A DNA stretch of 64,000 nucleotides from an uncultured Thioclava sp. (GCF_913064665.1 NZ_CAJYBT010000003.1:1-64000), one strand, 5' to 3'; shown: positions 34,468-43,190, counted from the stretch's first letter. Translations and numbers: made by a program. The notes: a model not told the origin generated them from the letters alone.

Positions 34468-34749
34468 TCACATTTTGATCGGCTCAAGCGAGCCCATGCC
34501 ATGAGGCGTCTTGATCTCAGCGCAAGTGCCTGCGGGGACAAGCTTCCAGGCGTTGCCTTGATAGTCCATCGTGGCGGTGCCAGCGCAGGTGGTGCCGGGA
34601 CCGGCGGCGCAATCGTTTTGGCCCGCGAGCGCTACGCCAAAACATTTCTCCATCTTCTTTGACATATCGTCGGCCTGTGCTGCGGTGGCGATGCCCAAGG
34701 CACAGGTGACGGCGGCGGCGATACCCAAGGTGGTTTCGATCTTGCTCAT
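34468..34749 (-). CDS. Bufferin-type RiPP metallophore precursor (DUF2282, BufA-like)
   Basis: The 93-residue precursor has a signal peptide (residues 1-26, cleavage after AAQA) and a DUF2282 core with four cysteines in the mature part (Cys36, Cys47, Cys55, Cys76) in [19 protein letters not shown] and PAGTCAEI. Bufferins of Caulobacter have this layout, are modified by the MNIO encoded next door and exported to bind copper. The ATG 34749 has GGGAGAG. The gene is first in the operon and sits 49 bases after a perfect sigma-F-type promoter. Copper binding here is inference. Confidence 0.9.
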   Translation of the reverse strand: MSKIETTLGIAAAVTCALGIATAAQADDMSKKMEKCFGVALAGQNDCAAGPGTTCAGTATMDYQGNAWKLVPAGTCAEIKTPHGMGSLEPIKM

Positions 34750-34797
34750 TTTTACTCTCCCAAATTGGTTGCGGGCACGGTGCGGCCCTGTAAACCA

Positions 34798-34823
34798 TTC
34801 GCAACCGCGCACCAAAGCGTTAC
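34798..34823 (-). promoter_or_regulatory. Predicted sigma-F promoter of the bufferin operon
   Basis: On the minus strand GTAACG (34823-34818), 16 bases, CGAA (34801-34798). This equals the Caulobacter sigma-F consensus GTAACC-N16-CGAA but for one base. Transcription would start near 34790, giving about a 41-base leader before the precursor ATG. Confidence 0.75.
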
Positions 34824-34857
34824 GATATGTGTGCAAAATTTATTTTCCGAGCGGGTT

Positions 34858-34883
34858 GTAACGAACGGATGTTGCGTGGCGAA
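34858..34883 (+). promoter_or_regulatory. Predicted sigma-F autoregulatory promoter
   Basis: GTAACG (34858-34863), 16 bases, CGAA (34880-34883), identical in boxes and spacing to the divergent site. It lies only nine to twelve bases before the two candidate ATG codons, so the mRNA would be leaderless or almost so. Confidence 0.65.
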
Positions 34884-34891
34884 GGGACAGA

Positions 34892-35443
34892 ATGATGCAT
34901 GATCGCCAAGCAGATTGGACGCGATTGCTGCGTGCCGCCAATGCGGGTGATGCGCAGGCCTATAAGGCATTCCTGCACGCGGTTACGCCGGTTTTGCGTG
35001 GGGTCGTGCGCGGGCGTTCGGCGGGATTGCCGCCAGACGATTGTGAGGATGTGGTGCAAGAGGTGCTTTTGGCGATCCACCTCAAGCGCCACACTTGGCG
35101 CGAAGATGAACCGGCGGCCCCTTGGTGCTACGCGATTGCGCGTCACAAGGTGGTCGATGCATTTCGCAAACGCGGGCGACGCGTGCACGTGCCGCTTGAT
35201 GATTTTGTTGAGGTTTTGCCTGCCGAGCCGGTTTCGGACCCGACCGAGCGCAACGATATCGAGAGGGTGATTGACCACCTTGAGCCCCGCGCAGCGCAAC
35301 TGGTGCGCGCGATTGGGCTTGAGGGACACTCTATTGCTGAGACTGGTGACATGCTGAACATGAGCGAGGGCGCAGTGCGGGTCATGCTGCATCGGAGCCT
35401 CAAGAAACTGGCCGAGCTAAGAGAAAGGCTGATCGAGATATGA
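34892..35443 (+). CDS. sigF: ECF sigma factor of the SigF (NrsF-controlled) type
   Basis: A 183-residue ECF sigma factor. Region 2 is visible as DDCEDVVQEVLLAIHLKRHTW and APWCYAIARHKVVDAFRKRGRR (about residues 48-93). Region 4 ends with HSIAETGDMLNMSEGAVRVMLHRSLKKLAE. Homologues in Caulobacter respond to chromate, cadmium or copper and switch on bufferin-like genes. ATG 34892 and ATG 34895 are both possible; GAAGGG precedes them. It overlaps the next gene by four bases. Its divergent position to the buf operon argues that it controls that operon. Confidence 0.88.
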   Translation: MMHDRQADWTRLLRAANAGDAQAYKAFLHAVTPVLRGVVRGRSAGLPPDDCEDVVQEVLLAIHLKRHTWREDEPAAPWCYAIARHKVVDAFRKRGRRVHVPLDDFVEVLPAEPVSDPTERNDIERVIDHLEPRAAQLVRAIGLEGHSIAETGDMLNMSEGAVRVMLHRSLKKLAELRERLIEI

Positions 35444-36069
35444 AAACGGATGATCTGCTGAACATGCTGGGCAGTGATCGGGTTGCAGAGCCGCTTCCTG
35501 GCGCTGTTCTCTGGCGTCTGTTGCTTCCCGCTGCGTTGTTTTCTTTTGCTGCGATGGCAGTGGGCTTGGGCGTGCGCTTTCCGCTTTCCCAGACCCTGCT
35601 TTCGCCCGAAGTCTTACCCAAACTGGTGCTACCGCTTTTGCTGGGGATTTTGGCGGCACCTTTGGCATTGCGTCTTGCGCAGCCCTTGGCGCGCGCGCGA
35701 TTGGCTTGGCTGTGGATTATTCCGATGCTTGGATTTGGGTTGTTGGTGTTTGCGTATCTCACCACTCCGTCTCAGGCACGAATGATGGAATTCACCGGCA
35801 AGACAATTCTGCCTTGTTTAGTCTCTATTCCGGCGCTTTCTGTGCCATTGCTGGCGGCGTTTTTGGTGGCTTTGCGACGCGGGGCCGTGATGGCGCCGAT
35901 GCGCGCGGGGCTGATCGCGGGGCTTGCAGCCGGGGGCTTGGGCACCGCGATTTATGCGCTCCATTGCACCGAGGATAGCCCGCTATTCTATGTCACATGG
36001 TATGGGGCCGGGATCGCGATCACCGCGGGGCTTGGCGCCTTGATCGGACGCTCTGTGTTGCGTTGGTGA
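35440..36069 (+). CDS. nrsF: NrsF-type (DUF1109) membrane anti-sigma factor
   Basis: A 209-residue DUF1109 protein with six hydrophobic segments (about 26-45, 60-78, 88-107, 124-145, 156-173, 186-203). Two cysteines stand out, Cys126 in ILPCLVSI and Cys176 in ALHCTEDSP. They are 50 residues apart, the same distance as the two cysteines of Caulobacter NrsF known to be needed for the metal response. It probably holds SigF at the membrane until metal or oxidant changes the cysteines. The ATGA overlap with sigF ensures balanced synthesis. Confidence 0.85.
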   Translation: MKTDDLLNMLGSDRVAEPLPGAVLWRLLLPAALFSFAAMAVGLGVRFPLSQTLLSPEVLPKLVLPLLLGILAAPLALRLAQPLARARLAWLWIIPMLGFGLLVFAYLTTPSQARMMEFTGKTILPCLVSIPALSVPLLAAFLVALRRGAVMAPMRAGLIAGLAAGGLGTAIYALHCTEDSPLFYVTWYGAGIAITAGLGALIGRSVLRW

Positions 36070-36075
36070 GCGCGC

Positions 36076-36861
36076 TCAGCCCGGCAGAACAGCGAGTTCG
36101 TCCAAAAAGGCGGCATGCAGTGCGGGGTTGGCTACGATCAGCCCGTTTGCTTGCGGCATCGGCGCGTTGAAACGCAGGGGCCTACCCTCTCGATCGGTCG
36201 TGTACAGACCTGCGCGTTCGGCAATCAGGCTTGCGGCGGCCGTGTCCCATTCCCACGCCGGCCGCATTGAAATTGTCGCGTCGAACCGCCCCTCAGCAAC
36301 CAGACATAGCCGCCAAGCCAGAGACGAGCGGAAATGGCGCTGATAGCCCGGCACGCCGCGTTTCCATTGGCTTGGATTGTCCGAAAGCTTCGATGTCAGC
36401 ACCTCTGCGCCAGCGATTTCTGCGCGGGTGTTGGTGGTAATCTGCGTGCCGTTCAGCATCGCAGGACCATCAAGCACCGCACTATAGGTCATGCCCAGAG
36501 CGGGCATATGCACGACACCAGCCACGACGCGCCCGGCCTTTGTCACGGCAAGCGCGTGGGCAAATCCGCCATCCCCTTGCAAATAGGCGCGCGTGCCATC
36601 AATCGGATCGATGATGAAGCAGTAGTCTGCACCAAGACGTGCAGGATCATCGACGCTTTCTTCAGACAGCCAGCCGTAATCAGGCCGGGCCGTGCGCAAC
36701 GCATCTTCGAGCATTGCATTCACGGCAAGATCGGCCTCAGAAACAGGGCCCGCCCCATCGCCTTTATCCCAGGCTTCAGGGGCATTTTTCCAATAGCGCA
36801 GCGCGATCTTTCCCGCCTCTTCGGCAGCCTCGCGCAGAAGCGTCAAATCAGTCTCCGGCAA
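36076..36861 (-). CDS. Inositol monophosphatase-family phosphatase, CysQ-like
   Basis: A 261-residue member of the lithium-sensitive, Mg-dependent phosphatase family. Metal-binding motifs are visible: WLSEES (Glu of motif A), DPIDGTRAYL (motif B), and WEWDTAAASLIAERAG (motif C). The opening MPETDLTLLREAAEEAG and overall size suit CysQ-type 3'(2'),5'-bisphosphate nucleotidases that remove PAP left over from PAPS reactions, but inositol monophosphatase activity is not ruled out. It begins inside the end of pmbA (14-base overlap) and converges on nrsF. Confidence 0.85.
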   Translation of the reverse strand: MPETDLTLLREAAEEAGKIALRYWKNAPEAWDKGDGAGPVSEADLAVNAMLEDALRTARPDYGWLSEESVDDPARLGADYCFIIDPIDGTRAYLQGDGGFAHALAVTKAGRVVAGVVHMPALGMTYSAVLDGPAMLNGTQITTNTRAEIAGAEVLTSKLSDNPSQWKRGVPGYQRHFRSSLAWRLCLVAEGRFDATISMRPAWEWDTAAASLIAERAGLYTTDREGRPLRFNAPMPQANGLIVANPALHAAFLDELAVLPG

Positions 36862-38197
36862 GCGTCATCCCTTCGATCAAAAGGGATGGCACGATCTGGC
36901 TCAGGTGGAGGCGGGCATCATTGGCTGGACGGATCGAGCGCAACATCTCGCGCAGATTACCCGCGATTGTGCATTCGTTGACGGGATACTGAATCTCGCC
37001 GTTCTCGACCCAAAAGCCCGACGCGCCGCGTGAATAATCGCCGGTATTGGGGTTGATCGTGGCGCCGATGAACGAGGTCACCAACAGCCCCGTGCCCATG
37101 TCAGCCAATAGATCGGCGCGGCTCTGATCGCCTTGGGTCAGGGTCACATTGCCGGTGCCGGGCGATGGTGGGGCTGAGGTGCCGCGCCCGGCATTGGCGG
37201 TCGAGGTCAGCCCCAGCTTGCGCGCCGTTGCCAGATCAAGAGTCCAGCTGCGCAACACTCCGCTGTCGACAATAGCGCGGCGCATCGTTGGCAGGCCCTC
37301 GGCATCAAACGGACGCGAGCCCGAGACACGTTTGCGATGGGGCTCTTCGATCAGCGAAAGCGCATCGGGAAGCACCGGCTGATCCATCGCGTCACGCAGC
37401 CATGAGGCCCCGCGCGCAATTGCTTGACCGTTCACCGCTGCCAAAAGATGCCCGATCAGCGAGCCCGAGATACGTTCGTCCAGCAGCACCGGATAGGCAC
37501 CCGTTTTCGGGCGGCGCGGATTGGCACGGGCCGCTGCGCGTTCGCCCGCAAGACGCCCGATTTCGGCGGCATCGGGCAAATCGGCCTGAAAAATGCGGCT
37601 TTCGGCGGCCCAGTCGCGCTCCATCGCGAGGCCCTCGCCCGAGATCGCTACGGCAGAGGTCGAGCGGGAACTGCGGCTGTAGCCACCGCTGAACCCGTTG
37701 CTTGCCGCCATATGAATGCGACGAAAGCTATAGGCGGCAGAGGCCGATTGCACCTGATCGACGCCCGTCACCGCAAGCGCGGCCGCCTCGGCCATGCGCG
37801 CATCTTCTTGCAAAGCGGCGGCGGCGGGTTCGTCGCTGGGGTCGGCCAATTCCAGAGCGTCGGCATCCCAGTCCTTGGCCAGATCGGCGGGGTCGGCAAG
37901 CCCGATATAGGGATCGCGCGGGGCCTCGCGGGCCATGGCGACGGCACGTTCGGCCATTTGCTCCATGGTGCGGGCGGAAATGTCCGAGGCCGAGACACAG
38001 GCCTGACGCCCGTCCATCAACACCCGCAGACCGATCTCGATCCCCTCAGCGCGTTCGGCCTGTTCAAGCTGACCTGCGCGCACATCAATCGCGACGGATC
38101 GGCCATCAACGGCGATCGCATCGGCCTCGGTTGCGCCGGCGCGCTTTGCGGCTGCCAGCAAGGCTTCGGTCAGCTTGGGCAGGGATTGCTCGGTCAT
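36848..38197 (-). CDS. pmbA: PmbA/TldE-family metalloprotease subunit
   Basis: The 449-residue protein resembles PmbA (TldE), the non-catalytic partner of TldD in a cytoplasmic protease that matures RiPPs such as microcin B17 and degrades unfolded peptides. Landmarks are VDGRSVAIDVRAGQLEQAERAEG near the start, ASNGFSGGYSRS, PVLLDERISGSL and the C-terminal TGDYSRGASGFWVENGEI. No HExxxH motif is present, as expected for PmbA. TldD is not in the window. Whether it acts on the nearby bufferin precursor is unknown. Confidence 0.9.
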   Translation of the reverse strand: MTEQSLPKLTEALLAAAKRAGATEADAIAVDGRSVAIDVRAGQLEQAERAEGIEIGLRVLMDGRQACVSASDISARTMEQMAERAVAMAREAPRDPYIGLADPADLAKDWDADALELADPSDEPAAAALQEDARMAEAAALAVTGVDQVQSASAAYSFRRIHMAASNGFSGGYSRSSRSTSAVAISGEGLAMERDWAAESRIFQADLPDAAEIGRLAGERAAARANPRRPKTGAYPVLLDERISGSLIGHLLAAVNGQAIARGASWLRDAMDQPVLPDALSLIEEPHRKRVSGSRPFDAEGLPTMRRAIVDSGVLRSWTLDLATARKLGLTSTANAGRGTSAPPSPGTGNVTLTQGDQSRADLLADMGTGLLVTSFIGATINPNTGDYSRGASGFWVENGEIQYPVNECTIAGNLREMLRSIRPANDARLHLSQIVPSLLIEGMTLAGD

Positions 38198-38218
38198 GCT
38201 TACCTCATGAAAGACTCA

Positions 38219-38246
38219 GGGCCGCCCGGTCGCGCCGGACGGCCCC
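38219..38246 (-). terminator. GC-rich hairpin after the DUF2125 gene
   Basis: An 11-bp stem with one mismatch between 38219-38229 and 38235-38245 in the gap between the DUF2125 stop and the pmbA start. The tail is TGAGTCTTTC rather than a T run, so termination may be weak. Confidence 0.45.
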
Positions 38247-38265
38247 GGTTGTTCTGCTGCGTCTC

Positions 38266-39753
38266 TTACTGGACGCGTTGACCATTGACGAGGATTTCCC
38301 CGCCATCTTTGAATTCAACTTGCGACTGCATCTCATCATCGCCGGTGGGCTTGGCGTAAAGGCCCAGCATCATCCGACCGAACATCACCTGATCTTGCGG
38401 CACAAGCCCGGCAGCTACGAGGTTATCCATCAGGGCATTTGCGCCTTTCAGGGTAAAATCAAGCGTGCCAACGGGTTTCGGGACCGGCCCGGAATTGTCA
38501 AATTTCAGCGCACCAGTGCCGCGCAGATCCGCCCCTGCAACGGTCAGTTGCAGCGCGTTTACATCAGCACTGTCCACCTCAAGCGGCGGGGCAGGCATAT
38601 TTGCAGCCTCGGGTGAGAACAGATCAGAGGTTACCGTTGTGTTGCCCGAAAGATCAATGATCAGGCTTGCAGGATCACGCGGCAGCTTGCCTTGGGGATC
38701 AAACAGCGACCAGACGTTGTCTGACAGTGTCAGCCCCTTGAGCGCGATCTTCGCCTTATAGGGCTGGGTGTCGGTCGAAGAGGTCACCGGGATGGTGAAG
38801 TCAGCGTCCATTTCGTCCAGCGCCGCCGAGACCGGGAAGGGCAGCTTGTGAGAGGTCATGTCGATCTTGGCCTTGGTCCCGGTTGCAGCGTAATGTATGC
38901 CGTCCTTGGCCATTTTGACGTCGATTGTGCCTGTATCGGCGCTGCTTTTGATGGTCACGGGGCCTTCCTTGGAATCCGCCGTGAGCTCATAATTGCTTGG
39001 GCCGTAGCTCGCTTTGAAATCGAGGTTCATGCCAGCGCTCAGCGCTTCATCAAGCTTCTCCATCACGGCGCCATTGGGCAGAATGAAATTGCCGGAGTAA
39101 TCAAGATCGGCAAGCTGGCCGCTCATGTTGAATGTGCCGCTCGATTCCGGGTCGGCGCCCGAGGCGGTGAATTTCACCATAGCGCTTTTGACTTGCGAGG
39201 TGACGTCATGGCTATCGCCCTGCTTCATCTCATAGCGCCCGGTCGTGTTGTCGATCGAGGCCCAGACCTTAACCGGCATCGTCGCACCTTCTTTGCCGAT
39301 TTTCTGATCCACCTCGATCGTCATGTTCGGGGCGGTGATATCGTAGATCATATCCTCGGGTGAACCCGACACGATGACCGAGGTGCCCTTTTGGGTCATC
39401 ACCATACTCATCTGCATCGGGTCTTTTTTCGGCAGATCGGCGGTTGCCTCAGCGGTCATTTTGTCAGCAAGCGTAGCCTCGACGGTGCCATCGCCGCGAT
39501 CGCGCAGTTTGATCTCAGGGATGGTCATGGTGAAACTCGAATCATTCACTTCATTGACCAGTTTCACATCAGATACGTTGAGTGTGTCGCCCTGACGGTC
39601 TGTGCTGCCGCTAAGCACCTGATAGCCATAGGCCTCATAGCCTTTTTGCCAAGCATCCCAGACCTGTTCGGGCGTGACATCCGCAAAAGCGGCCGTCGTC
39701 GAGAGCAGCGAGACGCAAAGCGCGCCGATTCCAGCCGTATTGACCCGTGCCAT
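38266..39753 (-). CDS. DUF2125 family exported protein
   Basis: A 495-residue protein with a signal peptide (about 1-24, cleavage after AFA) and a long beta-rich mature region with repeated Asp-Gly and Lys-Met patterns, as in DUF2125 proteins of alphaproteobacteria. No catalytic motif is apparent. The family is periplasmic or outer membrane-associated, of unknown function. A weak hairpin separates it from pmbA. The ATG at 39753 gives a good signal sequence (IGALCVSLLSTTAAFA). Confidence 0.82.
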   Translation of the reverse strand: MARVNTAGIGALCVSLLSTTAAFADVTPEQVWDAWQKGYEAYGYQVLSGSTDRQGDTLNVSDVKLVNEVNDSSFTMTIPEIKLRDRGDGTVEATLADKMTAEATADLPKKDPMQMSMVMTQKGTSVIVSGSPEDMIYDITAPNMTIEVDQKIGKEGATMPVKVWASIDNTTGRYEMKQGDSHDVTSQVKSAMVKFTASGADPESSGTFNMSGQLADLDYSGNFILPNGAVMEKLDEALSAGMNLDFKASYGPSNYELTADSKEGPVTIKSSADTGTIDVKMAKDGIHYAATGTKAKIDMTSHKLPFPVSAALDEMDADFTIPVTSSTDTQPYKAKIALKGLTLSDNVWSLFDPQGKLPRDPASLIIDLSGNTTVTSDLFSPEAANMPAPPLEVDSADVNALQLTVAGADLRGTGALKFDNSGPVPKPVGTLDFTLKGANALMDNLVAAGLVPQDQVMFGRMMLGLYAKPTGDDEMQSQVEFKDGGEILVNGQRVQ

Positions 39754-39869
39754 AAACGCACCTTTCCTGATACCTAGATCTTGGCGCTATCCTCTTGTGA
39801 CCTTGGATAATGGTCAAGGGGCAGCGGCGCTGATAAAGCCTATCAAACCGCCCAGAAACGGAGATGTGC

Positions 39870-40484
39870 ATGATCCGGCTCACGATTGACGAAGGTTTTT
39901 GGCTTGTCACCCTTGATCGGCCGGACAAAGCGAACTCTCTGACGGGCGAAATGCTGGCAGAAATAGCCGATATTGCGCAACGGGCGCGGCTCGAAGGGGC
40001 GCGTGTTTTCGCGATCACCGGGGCCGGCAGGGTGTTTTCGGCGGGGGCCGACCTGGATGAGGCGCGCGCAGGGCTGGCCACGGATCCGGTCTGGGAGCGG
40101 CTTTCAGGGGCGATTGCAGCGCTGCCGTGTCTGAGTATCGCAGCGCTCAACGGTACTTTGGCGGGGGGCGCAATGGGCATGGCGCTGGCATGTGATCTGC
40201 GTATCGCTGTGCCGGGTGCGAAGGTGTTTTATCCGGTAATGAAACTCGGGTTTTTGCCCCAACCCTCCGATCCCAAGCGGATGGTGGGACTGATCGGGCC
40301 AGCGCGCACAAAGATGATATTGATGGCGGGGCAGAAAGTGCCGGTCGAAGAGGCGCATCTTTGGGGGTTGATCGACCGCATTGTCGCCCCCGATCGCCTG
40401 CTTGCAACGGTGCAAGAGTTGGCCAGCGATGCGCTGGGCGCGAAAGCCGCTCATGTTGGTGCAATCAAGGCATTGATTGATTGA
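39870..40484 (+). CDS. Enoyl-CoA hydratase/isomerase (crotonase) family protein
   Basis: A short, 204-residue crotonase-fold protein. The CoA-binding FAITGAGRVFSAGADLDEA and the oxyanion-hole segment LNGTLAGGAMGMALACDLRIA are visible, and the C-terminal helix is LWGLIDRIVAPDRL. The usual catalytic Glu positions of a hydratase are not both clear, so isomerase or another crotonase reaction is possible. I use ATG 39870, six bases after GGAG; an ATG at 39864 abuts that site directly. No linked beta-oxidation genes are present. Confidence 0.8.
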   Translation: MIRLTIDEGFWLVTLDRPDKANSLTGEMLAEIADIAQRARLEGARVFAITGAGRVFSAGADLDEARAGLATDPVWERLSGAIAALPCLSIAALNGTLAGGAMGMALACDLRIAVPGAKVFYPVMKLGFLPQPSDPKRMVGLIGPARTKMILMAGQKVPVEEAHLWGLIDRIVAPDRLLATVQELASDALGAKAAHVGAIKALID

Positions 40485-40487
40485 CGA

Positions 40488-40517
40488 AAAAGCCCGGAGG
40501 CAAACCCCCGGGCTTTT
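40488..40517. terminator. Bidirectional terminator
   Basis: A 10-bp stem (40488-40497 with 40508-40517), A-rich on the left and T-rich on the right, between the convergent crotonase and DUF2853 genes. Confidence 0.85.
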
Positions 40518-40538
40518 GATTTGGGCACAAGCTTGCGT

Positions 40539-40880
40539 TTAAGCAAACATGCTTTCTTTGCCGAAATGCTTAACGAGCATGTAATAGACTACGGCGCGAT
40601 ATTTGTTGCGCTCAGAGCGGCCATAGGTCTCGATCACGGAATCGATCGCATCCATCAGCGCGGGGCCATCGGCCAGTCCGAGCTTTTTGACGAGGAAGTT
40701 GTTCTTGACGGTCTCAAGCTCGGATTTATCCGATCCAGCGACGGTCGAGGCGTCGGCATTATAGATCGAGGGCCCGCAGCCGATCGTCACTTTGGTCAGC
40801 AAAGCCATATCCGGGGTCATGCCGCATTTGCTTTTCAGATCGTCCGCATATTTGGCGATCAGCTCGTCTCTTTTTCCCAT
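40539..40880 (-). CDS. DUF2853 family protein
   Basis: A 113-residue protein matching the DUF2853 family by size and by MGKRDELIAKYADDLK, LTKVTIGCGPSIYNADASTVA, and the C-terminal ERNKYRAVVYYMLVKHFGK. It is cytoplasmic and helical, of unknown function. ATG 40880 has a GGTGGG site; GTG 40889 is an alternative. Confidence 0.88.
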   Translation of the reverse strand: MGKRDELIAKYADDLKSKCGMTPDMALLTKVTIGCGPSIYNADASTVAGSDKSELETVKNNFLVKKLGLADGPALMDAIDSVIETYGRSERNKYRAVVYYMLVKHFGKESMFA

Positions 40881-41033
40881 GTTTCCCACCTGTAGAAATG
40901 TTTTGTCCTGCAGAAATCAGGCGCAGGCAGGGTAGGACGATATAGCAAAATTACAAAGCCAAATCTCCACCCGCGGAATTCTGTGCGACCAATGGCCCCT
41001 TGCTGCGCGATTGCAGGGGAAGGGGAGGCAAAG

Positions 41034-41056
41034 AAAAACCGCGCCCGGAGGCGCGG
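41034..41056 (-). terminator. Terminator of ahcY
   Basis: A 7-bp GC stem (41039-41045 with 41050-41056) with a 4-base loop followed on the minus strand by five T, 27 bases after the ahcY stop. Confidence 0.8.
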
Positions 41057-41082
41057 CTTTGACGTTTGCACAAACGCAGATT

Positions 41083-42474
41083 TTAGTAGCGGTAATGTTC
41101 CGGCTTATAAGGGCCATCCACGGTCACACCGATATAGGACGCCTGATCGGGACGCAGTTGGGTTAGCTTGACGCCAATCCGGTCCAGATGCAGACGCGCG
41201 ACTTTCTCGTCCAGCGCTTTGGGCAGGATATAGACGCCGGGCTGATACTCGTCGCCCTTGGTCCACAACTCGATCTGTGCCAGCACCTGGTTGGTGAAGG
41301 AGGCCGACATCACGAAAGACGGGTGACCAGTGGCATTGCCAAGGTTCAACAAACGTCCTTCGGACAGCAAAATGATGCGATTGCCCGAGGGCATCTCGAT
41401 CATGTCGACCTGTTCCTTGATGTTGGTCCATTTGTGGTTCTTGAGATTGGCGACCTGAATTTCATTGTCGAAATGGCCGATATTGCCAACGATCGCCATG
41501 TTTTTCATCTCGCGCATATGCTCGATGCGGATGATGTCTTTATTGCCGGTGGTGGTGATGAAGATGTCGGCGCTATCCACAACATCCTCAAGGATTACGA
41601 CCTCAAACCCATCCATCGCGGCTTGCAGCGCGCAGATCGGGTCGACCTCGGTGACCTTGACGCGCGCGCCTGCGCCCAATAGCGACGCCGCGCAGCCCTT
41701 GCCCACATCGCCATAGCCGCAGACCACGGCGACCTTGCCCGCCATCATCACGTCGGTGGCGCGGCGGATGCCGTCAACAAGCGATTCCTTACAGCCATAT
41801 TTATTGTCGAATTTCGACTTGGTGACGCTGTCATTCACATTGATCGCGGGGAAGGGCAGCAGGCCCTTTTTGTGCAGATCATACAGGCGATGCACGCCGG
41901 TCGTCGTTTCCTCGGACACGCCCTGAATGGCGTCACGCTGTTTGGTGAACCAGCCGGGGCTTTCTTTGAGACGCTTTTTGATCTGATTGAACAGGCAGAT
42001 TTCCTCGTCCGAGGTGGGCATTTCGATAATATCGGTTTCGCCTGCCTCGACCCGCGCGCCCAGCAGGATATACATCGTGGCATCGCCGCCATCGTCGAGG
42101 ATCATGTTGCAAGTCCCCTCGGGGAATTGGAAAATCTTGTCGGTATAAGACCAGTAATCTTCCAGCGTCTCGCCCTTGATCGCGAAGACAGGCGTGCCGC
42201 CCGCCGCAATCGCGGCCGCTGCGTGGTCTTGCGTCGAATAGATGTTGCAACTGGCCCAACGCACATCTGCGCCCAACGCCTTGAGCGTCTCGATCAGTAC
42301 GGCGGTCTGAATGGTCATGTGCAACGACCCCGCGATCCGCGCGCCTTTGAGGGGCTTCGTCGTGCCAAATTCTTCCCGACACGCCATCAGGCCCGGCATT
42401 TCGGTTTCAGCAATGTCGAGTTCCTTGCGGCCATAATCGGCCAGCGAGATATCCTTGACGATGTAGTCGGCCAT
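41083..42474 (-). CDS. ahcY: Adenosylhomocysteinase
   Basis: AhcY hydrolyses S-adenosylhomocysteine to adenosine and homocysteine, keeping SAM-dependent methylation going. The 463-residue protein has a substrate-binding start ([34 protein letters not shown]), the NAD-binding [12 protein letters not shown] loop, and the family-typical C-terminus ending [10 protein letters not shown]. The GGAG site lies before ATG 42474. In Rhodobacter capsulatus ahcY sits near the regBA-hvrA regulators, and the same neighbourhood is seen here. I could not identify a SAH riboswitch in the 76-base leader. Confidence 0.97.
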   Translation of the reverse strand: MADYIVKDISLADYGRKELDIAETEMPGLMACREEFGTTKPLKGARIAGSLHMTIQTAVLIETLKALGADVRWASCNIYSTQDHAAAAIAAGGTPVFAIKGETLEDYWSYTDKIFQFPEGTCNMILDDGGDATMYILLGARVEAGETDIIEMPTSDEEICLFNQIKKRLKESPGWFTKQRDAIQGVSEETTTGVHRLYDLHKKGLLPFPAINVNDSVTKSKFDNKYGCKESLVDGIRRATDVMMAGKVAVVCGYGDVGKGCAASLLGAGARVKVTEVDPICALQAAMDGFEVVILEDVVDSADIFITTTGNKDIIRIEHMREMKNMAIVGNIGHFDNEIQVANLKNHKWTNIKEQVDMIEMPSGNRIILLSEGRLLNLGNATGHPSFVMSASFTNQVLAQIELWTKGDEYQPGVYILPKALDEKVARLHLDRIGVKLTQLRPDQASYIGVTVDGPYKPEHYRY

Positions 42475-42550
42475 GCTCGGCTCCTAAAAGTTCATTTGCG
42501 CCGTATGTAGCACTGGTAACTTAACCCGGCAATAACGGCACAGAACGTTG

Positions 42551-43048
42551 TCAGGTGGCGGGCAAAATGCCTTCTTTGTGCAGCAGAGCAATCGGGTTGT
42601 CGCCACTTTTCCAGTCAATCCCAGAAGAGACCACGCACGACACGCCATCAGCGCGGGTGTATAGCGCCGTCCAAGTGCCCATAACCTTGGAGCCCAACAA
42701 TTCCAGCTTGCGATGCGGCCCGAGAGATTTTTCAAACTGCGGACTTTCCGCAAAATCATGGTCAAGCACTTTGAGCATCTCGCCACGATGGTCGCAGTAC
42801 GGCACATCCGGAGATTGCGACATCCCGATTGTGGTGATTTTGTCAAAGGCGGACAGGTCGCCATAAGGAATATTGGCAGTGTCTGAATCCATCGGGCGAC
42901 CATTGCCCACATAGCCGTCCAGCATAATCTGACGAGGCGTTTCCACCTGCAAGTCGACGGTATTGCTCACGCTTGCCAAAGCGATCGTTGCGGGAATGCT
43001 AAGCGCCAGAACGCCAGCTAAGATAACTTTTGACTGTGAGAACTTCAT
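42551..43048 (-). CDS. Secreted protein of unknown function
   Basis: A 165-residue protein with an N-terminal signal sequence (about 1-26, KVILAGVLALSIPATIALA) and a mature domain with a PYCDHRGEMLKVLDHDFAE block and VSCVVSSGIDWKSGDNPIALLH near the end. Two Cys could form a disulfide. I do not recognise a family. It is upstream of ahcY on the same strand with a 76-base gap, so it might be cotranscribed. Confidence 0.65.
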   Translation of the reverse strand: MKFSQSKVILAGVLALSIPATIALASVSNTVDLQVETPRQIMLDGYVGNGRPMDSDTANIPYGDLSAFDKITTIGMSQSPDVPYCDHRGEMLKVLDHDFAESPQFEKSLGPHRKLELLGSKVMGTWTALYTRADGVSCVVSSGIDWKSGDNPIALLHKEGILPAT

Positions 43049-43190
43049 GCAGCCCTCCTCTCACTAAGTGTTGAACCCAAAACGCATGATGAAGTGAAAT
43101 GTTCCCGCGAAAGCTTGCGTTTACATGCGAACCGGTTTTGGCTAGGGGTCTGAAGGCCTTTGGTTAAATACGCATGGAGCGGATTTTCGG

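Noticed and set aside
39864-39866. First ATG as start of the crotonase gene
   Set aside because: It touches the GGAG ribosome site directly; the ATG six bases later has proper spacing.
42475-42550. Possible SAH or SAM/SAH riboswitch before ahcY
   Set aside because: The 76-base leader does not show a stem arrangement that I can match to those classes; a covariance search would be needed.
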